64,000 bases of DNA from Paractinoplanes tereljensis (GTDB taxonomy: Bacteria; Actinomycetota; Actinomycetes; Mycobacteriales; Micromonosporaceae): assembly GCF_016862435.1 (NCBI RefSeq), contig NZ_BOMY01000046.1:124001-188000 (forward strand), in the 5' to 3' direction. Under the pieces are notes generated by a model. The model searched no databases, had not been told where the DNA came from, and saw only the letters and a program-made list of their open reading frames with translations. Below, in pieces: positions 8,323-18,134 of this stretch. A program made the position numbers and the translations under genes. The number at the start of each line of letters is the position of its first letter. Position 1 is the stretch's first letter.

Positions 8323-9177
8323 TCAGAGTTCGGGAACGGCCAATCGCCGGACCGGTCCGGCGCACGGCGCCGGAGACCACTGCATCAGCAGGTCGGTCAC
8401 GGCCCGGCCGTCGGTGGTCCGGGGAGCGACATAAAACGCGGGCGTACGGGACTTGGCCTGCCGGTCGAGTGCGTCCGCGAAGACCGTGCGGGCGTCCAGG
8501 AGCTGCCGCCACGCGTCCTCGTCCCGCTGATCGTCCAGCTGGTCGAGATAGAGCCGGACGGCGATGTTCTCGTTCCGGATCGCGGTGGCCCGGGCGGCCG
8601 GATCCCCGGTCGCCCCGGGCGGGCCGAGCTGATTGAGCCGTCGTTCCAGGTCGAGGCAGTCGGTCTCGCGCAGCACCCGGGTCTCCTGCGCGTCGGCCGC
8701 CCGATCCCGCACGTCGTCGACGGTCGAGACGACCGAGAGCGCCCCGGCGCACAGCGCCACCACGACGACGGCCGCCGCCACCGCGATGCCGGCCACGAAC
8801 CATCGCCGCTGGCGCCGCTTGCGCTCGCTCATCGGCTCGCCGTTGATCGGCCCGAGCCGCCAGACCCGCCAGACCCGCCCGCGGCCACCGCGTCCCGGCG
8901 CCGTGGCCGCGGAGGCGGAGGAAGAAGCGCTGCCCAGTCCGCTGCTGGCCGCGCCCCGAGGCGCAGCATCGTCGTCGGCACCGGTATCAGCGGCCGGGCC
9001 GGGCCGGACCGGCCGCTTCCGCCCGGCCGGGCCCACCCAGTCGTCCGGCTCGGACACATCGGACGAGCCCGCCGGGGCTCCGGTCACCGGCTCGGCAGGC
9101 TCGTTTCCGCCCCGCTGCGCCGGAATCCGGCTGGTCGGGGCGTCGTCGTGATCCGGCTCGCGATCCGTGTCGCTCAC
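8323..9177 (-). CDS. Membrane-anchored hypothetical protein with disordered N-terminus
   Basis: A 284-residue protein of no family I recognise. Residues 1-115 are acidic, Pro/Ala/Gly-rich and probably disordered cytoplasmic sequence. A basic patch (SERKRRQRRW) precedes a single TM helix at about 126-150 (FVAGIAVAAAVVVVALCAGA). An external, probably alpha-helical domain of about 130 residues follows, with two cysteines (in TDCLDLERRLNQLG and SPAPCAGP) that could form a disulfide. The GTG at 9177 lacks a clear ribosome binding site; an ATG at 8832 (MSERKRRQRR) is an alternative that would remove the disordered part. It sits between the sdh operon and tldE on the same strand. Confidence 0.65.
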   Translation of the reverse strand: MSDTDREPDHDDAPTSRIPAQRGGNEPAEPVTGAPAGSSDVSEPDDWVGPAGRKRPVRPGPAADTGADDDAAPRGAASSGLGSASSSASAATAPGRGGRGRVWRVWRLGPINGEPMSERKRRQRRWFVAGIAVAAAVVVVALCAGALSVVSTVDDVRDRAADAQETRVLRETDCLDLERRLNQLGPPGATGDPAARATAIRNENIAVRLYLDQLDDQRDEDAWRQLLDARTVFADALDRQAKSRTPAFYVAPRTTDGRAVTDLLMQWSPAPCAGPVRRLAVPEL

Positions 9178-9225
9178 CGGCCCAGTGAAGCACGCGGGTC
9201 AATGCGTCGCCGCCCCGCGCGACCG

Positions 9226-10686
9226 TCAGCCGGAGGCGTTACCGGTCAGGTTCCAGCTGGCCAGATGCAGGGCCGGTGCCGCGTATCGCACGCCGGACCA
9301 GCTGTCGGGCAGCAGGACCGTCTCGCTGCCGATGCCGCGCACCGCGCCGATGCCCAGCGCCTGCGGATAGGACTGGGTGAAGCGCATGTTGCTCACCGCC
9401 GCGGTCACCTCGCCGTCCTCGACCAGCCACACGCCGTTGCGGGTCAGGCCGGTGATGACCAGGCTCTTCTGGTCGAGGACCCGGGTGTACCAGAAGTCGG
9501 TGATGAGCAGCCCGCGCTCCATCCGGGCCACCAGCGGCCGGGCCGACTCGGCGGTCGGGCCGCCCGGGTCGGCCGGCAGTACCGGCTCGGTCGCGGCCGG
9601 CGCCGCCTCGAGCCGCATGTGCGTGGCCATCGGCCCCCAGGTGCGGGAGCTCCCGGACGCGTGGCCGGTCGACTCGGCGCCCACCTCGGCGGCCGACCGC
9701 CGGTCGTGCGCCACCGCCTTGGTCACCCCGTCGCGCACCAGCACCAGCGACTCCCGGGGCGTGCCCTCGACGTCGAACGGCAGGCCGGCGGCCGGCTCGC
9801 CGCGGCTGCCCAGCGGATCGTCCACGATGGTCACCGACGGGTCGAACTGTTCGGCACCCAGCTCGGCGAAGGACTGCCGCTGCGCGAACGTCTTGCCGTT
9901 GAACCCGAAGAACGAGAGGTTGCTCAGCACGTCGGCGACCGCTTCCGGCTCGAGCACCACCTCGTAGCGGCCGGGCGGCAACTCCACCGGGCGTTCCCCG
10001 GCTCGTGCCTTGGCCGCGGCCCGCGCGCCCAGCACCGCGCCATCGAGGTCGCCGAGGCGTCCGGCCGCCCGCCGGGCCACGCCGTCGGAGCCGCTCAGCC
10101 GGGCGATGCCGTCCATCGCCGCCTCGGCCGTCCGCCCCTCGGCGGACTGGCCGGCGCTGTTGGCGAACGCGGCCGAGCAGTAGACCGTGCGGCAGAAACC
10201 GGCCGTCTCGAGGCCGCCGGCCGCCCGGACGAAGTCGCCCACCAGGGCGGCCCGCTCGGCCGGGGTGGCCCGCGCGGTCGCCTCGTCGAAGCCGAAGTCG
10301 AGGCCGGAGTGCGCGCCGGAACCGTGATAGCCGGCCGAGTGGTGCAGCGGCGCGGGTGCGGTCAGGCCCGGCCAAGCCGCGTCGGCCGGGCTGACCCGGA
10401 CCGCCGCGATCGTGCGCTCGACCAGCGCGCGTAAACCGTCGGCGCTGGTCAGGGTGGTGGAGCCACCGGCCGTGCGACCGTCGAGGTGTAGCCGTAGCCG
10501 CACCGAGGTGGTCGCCTCGGCGACGTTCTGGTGGATGGCCGAGTTGGCGAACCGGGTCAGCGCCTCGGCGTTGTGCTGCACCATCACCTCGGCCTGGGCG
10601 GCCGGGCCGGCCGCCGCCCGGACCAGCTCGATCACGCGAGCGGCCAGTTCGAGTTCGGCGCCTGTCCGGGCGATGTCGATGCTCAT
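9226..10686 (-). CDS. tldE: TldE/PmbA-family metallopeptidase subunit
   Basis: A 486-residue member of the TldD/PmbA superfamily. It lacks HExxxH, as expected for the non-catalytic TldE (PmbA) partner that forms a heterodimeric barrel with TldD. Family features include an N-terminal segment of the kind VMVQHNAEALTRFANSAIHQ and a C-terminal TGLTRNGVWLVEDGEVTAAV hairpin. TldD/E complexes degrade unfolded peptides and trim leader peptides of some modified peptides such as microcin B17. Its start overlaps the tldD stop by 4 bases (ATGA), so the subunits are translationally coupled. No modified-peptide precursor is obvious nearby, so a housekeeping role is likely. Confidence 0.9.
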   Translation of the reverse strand: MSIDIARTGAELELAARVIELVRAAAGPAAQAEVMVQHNAEALTRFANSAIHQNVAEATTSVRLRLHLDGRTAGGSTTLTSADGLRALVERTIAAVRVSPADAAWPGLTAPAPLHHSAGYHGSGAHSGLDFGFDEATARATPAERAALVGDFVRAAGGLETAGFCRTVYCSAAFANSAGQSAEGRTAEAAMDGIARLSGSDGVARRAAGRLGDLDGAVLGARAAAKARAGERPVELPPGRYEVVLEPEAVADVLSNLSFFGFNGKTFAQRQSFAELGAEQFDPSVTIVDDPLGSRGEPAAGLPFDVEGTPRESLVLVRDGVTKAVAHDRRSAAEVGAESTGHASGSSRTWGPMATHMRLEAAPAATEPVLPADPGGPTAESARPLVARMERGLLITDFWYTRVLDQKSLVITGLTRNGVWLVEDGEVTAAVSNMRFTQSYPQALGIGAVRGIGSETVLLPDSWSGVRYAAPALHLASWNLTGNASG

Positions 10687-12110
10687 CCGTGCACCCCCAC
10701 GCGTACGTTGCTGAACCGGGCCGGCGCCGCGGAGTGCGCGGTGTGCCCCACCTGGCCGGGCTGGCCCTTGCCGCAGTTCGGAATGCCGTAGGGCACGGTC
10801 TCGGCGGAGAGCATGTCCATCGACTGCCAGAACCGCGGGCCGATGCCGGTGTAGGTCGGGTTGCGCAGCATCCGGCCGCGCTTGCCGTTCTTGATCTCGT
10901 AGCCGATCTCACACCCGAACTGGAAGTTCAGCCGGCGGTCGTCGATCGACCAGGACCGGTTGGTCTCCATGTAGATGCCGTCGTCGGTGGCCGCGATGAT
11001 CTCGTCGAGGCTGTGCGGGCCGGGCTCGAGACCGACGTTGGTCATCCGGACCATCGGCAGCCGGGCCCAGCCGTCGGAGCGGACGCTGCCCGCGTAGTCG
11101 AGGCCGGCCACGGCGGCCGAGTCGCGCCCGGCCAGCACGCCGACCCAGATGCCGTCGCGGACCGCGTCCCGCTTGCCGGCCGGGGTGCCCTCGTCGTCGT
11201 AGCCGAAGCTGCCGAGTGCACCCGGGATGGTCGGGTCGATGGTGATGTTCATCAGCTCCGAGCCGTATCGCAGCGACCCGAGCTTCTCCAGGTCGAGCCA
11301 GCTGGTGCCGGCGAATGCGGCCTCCCAGCCGAGGATGCGGTCGAGCTCGATGGCGTGCCCGACCGACTCGTGGATCTGCAGCGCCAGCTGATCGCCGGCG
11401 AGGATCAGGTTGGTCTCGCCGGACGGGCAGAGCGGCGCGGTGGTCAGGGCGCGCGCCTCCTCGGCCATCCGGGGCGCGTTGCCGACCAGGTCGAGCTCCT
11501 CGACCAACTCCCAGCCACGCGTGCCGTACTGATGGCCCCAGCCGCGGCGCTGCACCTCGCCGTCGCCGAGGGCGCTGGCCGTCACCGAGGCGCCACACTC
11601 GCGGACGTGCTGGTCGATGCGATGCCCGTCGCTGGAGACGAACCACTTGCGGGTGTCCCAGATCGCGTAGCCGGCCTCGGCCTGGTCGGCGCCCGCGTCC
11701 TTGGCCGCCTGGGTGGCCCGCACCAGCAGGTCACCCTTGTCGGCGAGCGGGACGGCAAGCGGGTCGATGCGGCACTCGCTGGTCCAGCTGCCCGCGCCCG
11801 CCCCGGCCGGCACCAGGTCGATCGGCGGCCCCGGCACGGTGGCGCTGGCCGCCGCGATCTGCGCGGCCCGCCGGCCGGCGGCCCGGGCCGCCGAGTCGGA
11901 CAGGTCGGGCACCGCGTAGAAACCCCAGCTCGAACCGACCAGGGCCCGGACACCGAGGCCGGCACTCTCGTCGGAATTGAGATCCTCGACGTCCCCGTTG
12001 CGGGCGCTCATCGACTCGGTGCGACGCAACATGATCCGCGCGTCGGCATAACGCGCTCCGGCGTCCAGCGCGGCTTGCACCGCCGAGTACGCCTCATCGA
12101 AGTGGCTCAT
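10683..12110 (-). CDS. tldD: TldD-family zinc metallopeptidase
   Basis: A 475-residue catalytic subunit of the TldD/TldE protease. The zinc motif HESVGH (H247, E248, H252) is intact in LQIHESVGHAIELDRILG, and the expected third-ligand region is FQFGCEIGYEIKNG near residue 400. Its C-terminal PTYTGIGPRFW is typical. Transcribed with tldE and overlapping it by four bases. The complex cleaves unstructured peptides inside its barrel cavity in the cytoplasm. Confidence 0.92.
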   Translation of the reverse strand: MSHFDEAYSAVQAALDAGARYADARIMLRRTESMSARNGDVEDLNSDESAGLGVRALVGSSWGFYAVPDLSDSAARAAGRRAAQIAAASATVPGPPIDLVPAGAGAGSWTSECRIDPLAVPLADKGDLLVRATQAAKDAGADQAEAGYAIWDTRKWFVSSDGHRIDQHVRECGASVTASALGDGEVQRRGWGHQYGTRGWELVEELDLVGNAPRMAEEARALTTAPLCPSGETNLILAGDQLALQIHESVGHAIELDRILGWEAAFAGTSWLDLEKLGSLRYGSELMNITIDPTIPGALGSFGYDDEGTPAGKRDAVRDGIWVGVLAGRDSAAVAGLDYAGSVRSDGWARLPMVRMTNVGLEPGPHSLDEIIAATDDGIYMETNRSWSIDDRRLNFQFGCEIGYEIKNGKRGRMLRNPTYTGIGPRFWQSMDMLSAETVPYGIPNCGKGQPGQVGHTAHSAAPARFSNVRVGVHG

Positions 12111-12142
12111 GCACCGACCCTAGGGGACCGGTACGACAAAAC

Positions 12143-12697
12143 TCAGACCGGAGGAAGCAACTCGGCCGGATCGATCGTGGCAACGATCGGCTCGGTCAGG
12201 TGGAGAACGTCGCCGACCGTGGCGACCGCTTCCTCGACGTAGGTGTCGTGGGCGAGGCGATAGAGCAGCACCGTGCGGGCATCGGGATCGACCAACAGGT
12301 ACCAGGGGATGCCGCCGGTCGCGTAGTAGTGCATCTTGAGCACTCGGTCGGTGGCCGCGTTGGCGGGCGAGATGATCTCGCACACCAGACGAACCGCGGA
12401 GCTGTCCACGATGACTTCGCGTTCATCGATCTCCGTGGTGATGGCGATGTCGGGGATGGGAATGCGGGACGGGTTGAGGCGTACGTTCACCGCTTCCCAG
12501 ACCGCGAGGCCGACGGCGTTCGCGCCGGGATCGAAGGAGTTGGCCAGGCGGCGAGAGATCTTTTGGTGCAGGGGAGTGGCGGCCGGCGTCACGTGGAGGC
12601 TCCCATCGAAGAGCTCAATGCGCTCGGGAGTCGTGCCGATGGCGAGGAACTCGGCCTCGGACATCGGTTTCCCGTCGCTGAAGATGGCTGTCGTCAT
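12143..12697 (-). CDS. Uma2-family (DUF820) endonuclease-fold protein
   Basis: A 184-residue Uma2 protein with a restriction-endonuclease-like fold. Candidate active-site residues in the conserved motifs are D83 (IPIPDIAI), E107 (VCEIISP) and K121 (RVLKMHYYATGG), followed by the family's PWYLLVDPDARTVLLYRL strand. Such genes are numerous in actinomycetes and cyanobacteria. Nuclease activity is assumed from the fold and rarely shown. The ATG at 12697 is preceded by GGGAGACGCC, a good ribosome binding site, so the much longer upstream reading frame is not used. Confidence 0.87.
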   Translation of the reverse strand: MTTAIFSDGKPMSEAEFLAIGTTPERIELFDGSLHVTPAATPLHQKISRRLANSFDPGANAVGLAVWEAVNVRLNPSRIPIPDIAITTEIDEREVIVDSSAVRLVCEIISPANAATDRVLKMHYYATGGIPWYLLVDPDARTVLLYRLAHDTYVEEAVATVGDVLHLTEPIVATIDPAELLPPV

Positions 12698-12765
12698 GGC
12701 GTCTCCCTGGTGACCGAGGTCAGACTCTCTCATGAAGACTAGTCTCATGCCAACTCTCCTAGCGA

Positions 12766-14616
12766 CTACTTTTTGGCCGCGCCTCGCAGGAAGGCTAACT
12801 CCTCGTCGAGGGTGGCCGCCGAGACCGAGGAACAGCCCGGCAGGGCGGCGCCGACCAGCAGCAGCGGGCGCGAGTGGTCGGACTGCGCGGCCGCCTCGAG
12901 CAGGCTGTGGTGGGCGTACACGTCGGGTGCGTCCCGGCGGTCGCCCAGGTAACGCTCGGCGAACGGCGGCGCCACCTCGGCCCAGTCGGTCACCGGTTGG
13001 CGGGCGACGGCCCGGTGGAAGACCTCGGGGCGGCGCAGCACGGCCAGCGCCGCGAGCCAGCCGCCGAGCCCGGTGCCGCGCACCGACACCGACGACAGGT
13101 CGAGGTCGGGGTGCTTGCCGAGCAGCACGTGCAGGGCGTCGACCTGGTCGGTCAGGGCCACGTCGCCGAGGCGGCGGTGCACCACTTTCTCGAAGCTGGG
13201 CGCCACCCCCGGCGTACCCCGGCTGTCGACACTCACGACGGCGAAGCCGGCGTCGGCCCACCACTGCCGTTCCTGCCACGCGGCCGGGTCCGAGGTCACC
13301 TGCTGATGGCCCGGCCCGTCGCCCAGCGTGAGCAGCACGGGGATTTTCGCCCCGCCGACGAAGCCGGCCGGGTAGAGCACGGCGGCGGGAAGCCGCCGGT
13401 CGGTGACGCGTTCCAGGACCGGGCGAGGGTGGTAGGGCAGCGGCGCCGCGAGGTTGCCGAGCGTGGCGACGCGGGCGTCGCCCCGCCAGACGGTGTCGTC
13501 CAGGACCAGAACATCGCCGCCGACGAAGGCCTGATGCCAGCCCGGGGTCAGGCTGATCTTGCGGGCTTCGGCCCCGCCGCCGCCCAGGGAGGTACGCACC
13601 CGGAAGACCGACTGCGCGGCCGGGTCCCCGTCGGTCCCCTCGACCACGAGGTCGGGCGCGCCGGACGGGGCTCCGGTGCGCGGCAGCGTGCCGACCACCC
13701 GCCGCACGTAGAGGCCGGGCGGAGTGAGCAGGCTGCCGTCGGCGAACAGGCAGCGGGCGTCGAAGCCGTCGTGGGCCAGTTCGCCGCCGACCAGCACCCG
13801 GCCGTCCGGCAGGTGCCGCGGGGTGCCGTCGACCGGTTCCACCCAGCGGGCGTCGGCCAGTTCGGCGTGCACCTGGGTCTCGCCGGTGCGCGGGTCGATG
13901 GCCAGCACCAGCCCGTGCTGCTGCATCCGGCGCAGCACGGTGATCAGCGGTCCGCCGCCGTCGGCCCAGCGCACGTTGACGACGTAGGGATAGGTCTCCC
14001 GGTCCCAGTGCACGTCGACCCAGCCGTCGTCCAGGTCGAGCAGGTGCAGGCTGGCCGCGGCGCCGCTGCGGGTGGCCAGGATCTGCCGGCCGTCGGGTGA
14101 CCACCACCAGCCGCGCCGCCGGCCGAACTGGACGGCGGCCGGGTCGGGCACACCCCAGGAGATCAGCCCGCCGTGCTCGCGCCAGGCGTTCCCGAGTTCG
14201 CCGGCGATCAGCCGGTCGCCGCCGGGGCCGACCACGCGCAGCGAGGCGGAACCGCCGGTCCGGCTCACGTACCCGATGTTGCGGCCGATCGGGTCGGGTC
14301 GCGGATCTTCCACCGGCTCGTCGGTGGCCACCTCGGTGACCTCGCCGCCGATCAGATCGGCGCGGACGAGCCGGCCGTCGCGGGCGAAGGCGGCGATCCG
14401 GGCGTCACGGTCGACGGCGTACGCCTCGATCGGGCCTTTGCTGATCTGGGTTTCCGTGGCCGTGGCCACGGTCAGCACCCAGAGCGCGGCGTCCGGGTCC
14501 TCCGGGCCGGCCGATCGGAGGAAGACCACCCGGGAGCCATCGCCGCCGATCGCGACGTCGCGTGGTGCGCCGTAGCTGAAGTGACCGGTGCGATCGGCGA
14601 GTCCGGGGTAATCCAC
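12766..14616 (-). CDS. S9 (prolyl oligopeptidase/DPP-IV-like) homologue, catalytic residues lost
   Basis: A 616-residue protein with an N-terminal beta-propeller ([19 protein letters not shown], repeated blade strands) and a C-terminal alpha/beta-hydrolase domain ([19 protein letters not shown]). The nucleophile elbow, normally G-x-S-x-G-G, reads GTGLGG: the serine is glycine. The segment that normally carries the Asp (HGxADDNV) reads [16 protein letters not shown], and the protein stops before the usual C-terminal His (HMT). All three triad positions are therefore absent, although the frame is intact. It is probably a pseudoenzyme with a binding role or a decaying gene. The GTG at 14616 ([13 protein letters not shown]) matches the usual N-terminus; a TTG lies upstream. 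It is divergent from mshB. Confidence 0.82.
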   Translation of the reverse strand: MDYPGLADRTGHFSYGAPRDVAIGGDGSRVVFLRSAGPEDPDAALWVLTVATATETQISKGPIEAYAVDRDARIAAFARDGRLVRADLIGGEVTEVATDEPVEDPRPDPIGRNIGYVSRTGGSASLRVVGPGGDRLIAGELGNAWREHGGLISWGVPDPAAVQFGRRRGWWWSPDGRQILATRSGAAASLHLLDLDDGWVDVHWDRETYPYVVNVRWADGGGPLITVLRRMQQHGLVLAIDPRTGETQVHAELADARWVEPVDGTPRHLPDGRVLVGGELAHDGFDARCLFADGSLLTPPGLYVRRVVGTLPRTGAPSGAPDLVVEGTDGDPAAQSVFRVRTSLGGGGAEARKISLTPGWHQAFVGGDVLVLDDTVWRGDARVATLGNLAAPLPYHPRPVLERVTDRRLPAAVLYPAGFVGGAKIPVLLTLGDGPGHQQVTSDPAAWQERQWWADAGFAVVSVDSRGTPGVAPSFEKVVHRRLGDVALTDQVDALHVLLGKHPDLDLSSVSVRGTGLGGWLAALAVLRRPEVFHRAVARQPVTDWAEVAPPFAERYLGDRRDAPDVYAHHSLLEAAAQSDHSRPLLLVGAALPGCSSVSAATLDEELAFLRGAAKK

Positions 14617-14710
14617 GGGTCCAGCATCGCTGATCAAGCGTCGGTTCCGCCGTGCAAACTCGCAGCCCGGCTCCGGAAAGCTTGTGCGACTGCCGCGTAA
14701 AGTGGCGCGG

Positions 14711-15583
14711 GTGACTGACGCCCTGCCCGCGCGCCGCCTGCTGCTGGTGCACGCACATCCCGACGACGAGGTCACCGGCACCGGCGCCACGATGGCCCAC
14801 TACGTGGCCGCCGGCGCACACGTGACCCTCGTTACCTGCACCCTCGGCGAAGAGGGTGAGATCCACGTCCCCGAGCTGGCTCAGCTCGAGGCGAAGCAGG
14901 CCGACCAGCTCGGCGGCTACCGCCTGGTCGAGCTGTCCCGGGCGTGTGCGGCGCTCGGCGTCACCGATCACCGGTTCCTCGGCGGCCCGGGCCGCTACCG
15001 CGACTCCGGCATGATGGGCCTGCCGACCAACGAGCACCCGCGGGCGTTCTGGCAGGCCGACCTGGACGAGGCGGCCGATCAGCTGCTGGAGATCATCAAG
15101 GAGATCCAGCCGCAGGTCATGATCACGTACGACGAGAACGGCTTCTACGGTCACCCCGATCACATCCAGGCGCACCGGGTGGCGATGCGGGCGGCCGAGC
15201 TGGCCGGCGACGCGGGCCCGGAGAAGATCTACTGGACCGCCATGCCGCTGAGTGTGCTGAAAGAGGGCATGGAGGCGTTCCGCGAGCTGGACGACAACCC
15301 GTTCGCCGACGTGGAAAAGGTGGAGGACCTGCCGTTCGGGCACACCGACGACGAGATCGCGGCCCGGATGGACGGCACCGACCACTACGACCAGAAGGTG
15401 GCCGCGATGCGCGCGCACGCCACCCAGATCCCCGACAACTCCTGGCTGTACGGCATTGCCGGCGACTTCGGTGGCGAGTTCATGGGAGTCGAATACTTCC
15501 TGCTCGCCAAGGGTGAGCGCGGCCCCGGCGAGGGTCCGAACAACTGGGAGAGCGACCTGTTCAGCGGGGTCAAGACGATATGA
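14711..15583 (+). CDS. mshB: Mycothiol biosynthesis deacetylase MshB
   Basis: N-acetyl-1-D-myo-inosityl-2-amino-2-deoxy-alpha-D-glucopyranoside deacetylase: it removes the acetyl group from GlcNAc-inositol before cysteine ligation in mycothiol synthesis. Zinc ligands are visible in HAHPDDE (H16, D19; D18 is the probable base) and GHPDH (H151). Other signature stretches are [15 protein letters not shown] and RDSGMMG. Length of 290 fits the family (about 300). The GTG at 14711 is preferred because it places the catalytic strand about 10 residues from the N-terminus as in homologues; an ATG at 14684 is possible. Its stop overlaps the next gene's start by ATGA, echoing the mycobacterial mshB-Rv1171 pair. 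Confidence 0.94.
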   Translation: MTDALPARRLLLVHAHPDDEVTGTGATMAHYVAAGAHVTLVTCTLGEEGEIHVPELAQLEAKQADQLGGYRLVELSRACAALGVTDHRFLGGPGRYRDSGMMGLPTNEHPRAFWQADLDEAADQLLEIIKEIQPQVMITYDENGFYGHPDHIQAHRVAMRAAELAGDAGPEKIYWTAMPLSVLKEGMEAFRELDDNPFADVEKVEDLPFGHTDDEIAARMDGTDHYDQKVAAMRAHATQIPDNSWLYGIAGDFGGEFMGVEYFLLAKGERGPGEGPNNWESDLFSGVKTI

Positions 15584-16077
15584 CGCCGACGGAGACCGCG
15601 ATACCCGACGAGACCGCCCCGCAGGAGAAGAAGAGGGGCTGGGAGCCGGTGATCGTGGCCGGCGGTCTGGTGGTCGCGATCCTGGCCGCGTTCATTACCG
15701 GGGTCCTCGAGATCCTGGTGACCCCGCTGCGGGCCGGCGACGTCGTCACGATCTGGCGGGGGGACGCGATCGGCTCGGGCAGCGGCCCGCCGATCGGCCT
15801 GGCCATCCTGCTCGCGGTGGTGGCCAACTACGCCATCGGCTGGTTCGCGGTGAGCACCACCGGCAAGCGCTGGGCGCTGGCCCCGCCGTGGGCGCTCTGG
15901 ACGCTGATGATGCTGTTCGCGGCGGGCGTGCGCACCAACGAGGGCGATTACCTGATCAGCGGGGACGACTGGGTGGCGCTGGTGATGATCCTGGTCGGCA
16001 GCCTCTCGTTCGCGGTGTACTCCTATCGAATGATCTTGCGGCGAATCCCGCGCGGACCGGTGCCCGACCAGCGTTGA
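15580..16077 (+). CDS. Four-helix membrane protein downstream of mshB (Rv1171/DUF6113-like)
   Basis: A 165-residue protein with four predicted TM helices: about 24-46 ([18 protein letters not shown]), 70-92, 98-117 and 130-150. The termini are charged and cytoplasmic. It overlaps mshB by 4 bases, so the two are translationally coupled. Position and topology match the unnamed small membrane protein that follows mshB in mycobacteria (Rv1171). No catalytic motif is visible and the function is unknown. Confidence 0.75.
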   Translation: MTPTETAIPDETAPQEKKRGWEPVIVAGGLVVAILAAFITGVLEILVTPLRAGDVVTIWRGDAIGSGSGPPIGLAILLAVVANYAIGWFAVSTTGKRWALAPPWALWTLMMLFAAGVRTNEGDYLISGDDWVALVMILVGSLSFAVYSYRMILRRIPRGPVPDQR

Positions 16078-16084
16078 GCGGGTC

Positions 16085-16540
16085 GTGGACGACGCTGGGC
16101 AGTTCGACGTGCGGCGCGCGGTCCTGGTCGGCGTGCTGGCCATGGTCGTACTGGCGGTGACCGGCGTGGTGGCGTACCGGATGAACGGTGACGTGCCGCA
16201 CGGCACCCGGATGCTCGGGGTTGACCTGGGCGGCCTATCCCGAAGCGAGGCCGAGGCGGTGCTGCGCCGGCCGGTCGCCGAGCACGCCGCGGACCCGGTG
16301 CGGGTCCTGCTCGACGGCCGGCGCGTGGTGTTCCCGCCGGCCGCTCTGGGCGTGCGGGTCGACGTCGAGCTGTCGGTCGGGCGGGCGATCCGCAGCGCCG
16401 GGAACGCCGACGTCGAACCGGTGGTCCGGGTGGACAAGCAGCGGTTCGGGGCGTTGCTGCCGGCCGACGTCGACCGGGCGGTGCGCGCGGTCCGGGCGGC
16501 CTGGCCGCACGGCGAGGTCGCCACCCTGAGCCCGAACTAG
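16085..16540 (+). CDS. Membrane-anchored protein with possible PG_binding_4-like domain
   Basis: A 151-residue protein with an N-terminal signal anchor (about 11-32, AVLVGVLAMVVLAVTGVVAY) and a small extracytoplasmic domain. MLGVDLGGLSRSEAEAVLRR at about residues 43-62 and the following VRVLLDGRRVVFPPAALGV recall the PG_binding_4 module that precedes VanW or L,D-transpeptidase domains. No catalytic domain follows, so this would be a stand-alone module. The GTG start lies 7 bases after the previous stop, consistent with cotranscription from mshB. The assignment rests on pattern resemblance only. Confidence 0.6.
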   Translation: MDDAGQFDVRRAVLVGVLAMVVLAVTGVVAYRMNGDVPHGTRMLGVDLGGLSRSEAEAVLRRPVAEHAADPVRVLLDGRRVVFPPAALGVRVDVELSVGRAIRSAGNADVEPVVRVDKQRFGALLPADVDRAVRAVRAAWPHGEVATLSPN

Positions 16541-16704
16541 CAGCAGACTCCCAGCTTTCGCACAGTACGCGTGGCGCGTCATCCGCAAAGATGGCCGGGA
16601 GATCGAGCGTTCGGAGTTCACCTGGCGTTACGATCCCGTGCCACGAATCGTCTGCGGCGCGCAGTCAAGGCGGCCGCGTTGGTGTTCTGTCCCGGGGAGG
16701 ACAC

Positions 16705-17172
16705 ATGAGGCAGCGCTGGTTTTCCGCTGCGGCGCTGGCGGTCGGGCTGTTCGCGATCAACGTGGCAGCCCGCCTGATCATTCGCTTTGGTTTCGACGGC
16801 GATGACTCGGCCGAGAGCCGGGCCACCATCGTCATGTTCGGCGTGATCGGCCTGGTCCTGGCGATCTGGACGTTCCTGGCCAGTCAGCGCAAACGGCCCA
16901 GCGAGTGGCTGTTGCCCGATCTGGTGGTCGGCGCGGTCGGCGGCTTGCTGCTGACCGTCCTGGTCGGACCGTTCCTCAGCGGCAGTCAGCCGTTCAAGAA
17001 CGGGGCCGGCGACTTCTTCGCGCAGATCTGGCTGTACAGCGGCTTCGCGATCGTCGGCACGCTGCTCGGTTACTGGATCGCGATGATGCTGGGTCGCGAC
17101 TACCGCTCGCGTTCGCTCAAGGCATTTACCCAGCGCAACGCGGCCAAGCCGCGCAAGGTGGTCCGCCGCTAA
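16705..17172 (+). CDS. Four-helix membrane protein of unknown function
   Basis: A 155-residue protein with four predicted TM segments: about 5-25 (WFSAAALAVGLFAINVAARL), 37-57, 69-90 and 107-128. The C-terminal tail is strongly basic (RDYRSRSLKAF through PRKVVRR). The ATG at 16705 has GGGGAGG four bases upstream, which overrules the longer reading frame starting at 16591. It is convergent and overlaps the end of the acetyltransferase gene at 17169 by 4 bases. I do not recognise a family. Confidence 0.72.
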   Translation: MRQRWFSAAALAVGLFAINVAARLIIRFGFDGDDSAESRATIVMFGVIGLVLAIWTFLASQRKRPSEWLLPDLVVGAVGGLLLTVLVGPFLSGSQPFKNGAGDFFAQIWLYSGFAIVGTLLGYWIAMMLGRDYRSRSLKAFTQRNAAKPRKVVRR

Positions 17173-18134
17173 CCGGTCGGCGCTTCGCGCGTCAGGTACG
17201 TGTGGTGGGTGGCGAAGCCGACCCGGTTGTACAGGGCGACGGCCGCCGTGTTGCGCTCCTCCACCTGGAGGTAGGCACGGTTGCTGCCGCGCTGCGTCGC
17301 CCACTGCGCCAGGCCGCGCACGACCTGCTGCGCGAGGCCGCGCCGGCGCGCGGCCGGGGCCGTCTGCAGCAGCGAGACGCCGAGCCACCGGTCCGGGCCG
17401 GTGATCGCGCCGCGGGCCACCGCGAGCAGGCTGCCGTCGGCGTCGTGGACGTGCGCGAAGACCACTTCCGGTACGCCGGTGAGGATGCGTACCGCGATCG
17501 GCGGGAGCGCGCCCTTGTGTTCGGTCACCATCGCGTACCAGTCGTCGCCGGGGGAGTCGGCCAACTCCACCGGGGGCAGGTCGGCGTCGGGCGCGATGGT
17601 GGTGAGCAGCGACACCACCGAGGCGGTCTGCACCAGGGTCAGCGGCCGGGCGGTCCAGCCGCGGGCGTCGAGGGCGGCGTTGACCGGGGCGGCCAGCGGC
17701 ATCGGCGCGTTGATCAGCGGTTGCTGGCCGTGTGCCGAATACCACTCGACGACTCCGTCGATCGCGGCCTCGAGAGTGCGGTCCGGGTCGCCGACGGCCA
17801 GCGCCGAGTTGGCCCGGCCGGTCCAGTTGCCGGCCGCCCGCAGGATCCATCCGCCCAGGTGGGACTGGATCGGGGCGGGCCACGCCAGGTTGGCGGCGAG
17901 TTCGAGGGCGACGACGTCGGCGGCCGGTGGGCGACGGGCGACCGGCACCCGCTTGGCCCGGTGGACCTCGTCCAGGGGGACCCGGAGTGTGCCCTTCGAC
18001 GTGGCGATGGTGAGATCAGTCTCAGTGAGCTCCACGAGCTCCCCGAGTGCATCTGAATACAGCGTTCGCTCCTGGGAAACGCTTACAATCCGACGCACCA
18101 CCACTCGGTGTCCCACATCCTGCCGACGGAGCAC
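17169..18134 (-). CDS. GNAT acetyltransferase with N-terminal SH3-like domain (Rv0428c type)
   Basis: A 321-residue, two-part protein. Residues 1-60 form a small beta-rich domain (VGHRVVVRRIVSVS, GTLRVPLDEVHRAKRVP) like the SH3-like domain of mycobacterial Rv0428c. The C-terminal GNAT domain has the acetyl-CoA loop at about residue 263 (APAARRRGLAQQVVRGLAQW) and the closing strand VEERNTAAVALYNRVGFATHH. The substrate is unknown. The GTG at 18134 is fixed by an unusually complete ribosome binding site, AAGGAGGTGA, five bases upstream. It is divergent from the ferredoxin gene. Confidence 0.85.
   Translation of the reverse strand: MLRRQDVGHRVVVRRIVSVSQERTLYSDALGELVELTETDLTIATSKGTLRVPLDEVHRAKRVPVARRPPAADVVALELAANLAWPAPIQSHLGGWILRAAGNWTGRANSALAVGDPDRTLEAAIDGVVEWYSAHGQQPLINAPMPLAAPVNAALDARGWTARPLTLVQTASVVSLLTTIAPDADLPPVELADSPGDDWYAMVTEHKGALPPIAVRILTGVPEVVFAHVHDADGSLLAVARGAITGPDRWLGVSLLQTAPAARRRGLAQQVVRGLAQWATQRGSNRAYLQVEERNTAAVALYNRVGFATHHTYLTREAPTG

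Noticed and set aside
16591-16704. Upstream in-frame extension of the four-helix membrane protein
   Set aside because: GGGGAGG four bases before ATG 16705 and a signal-like first TM right after it favour the shorter form.
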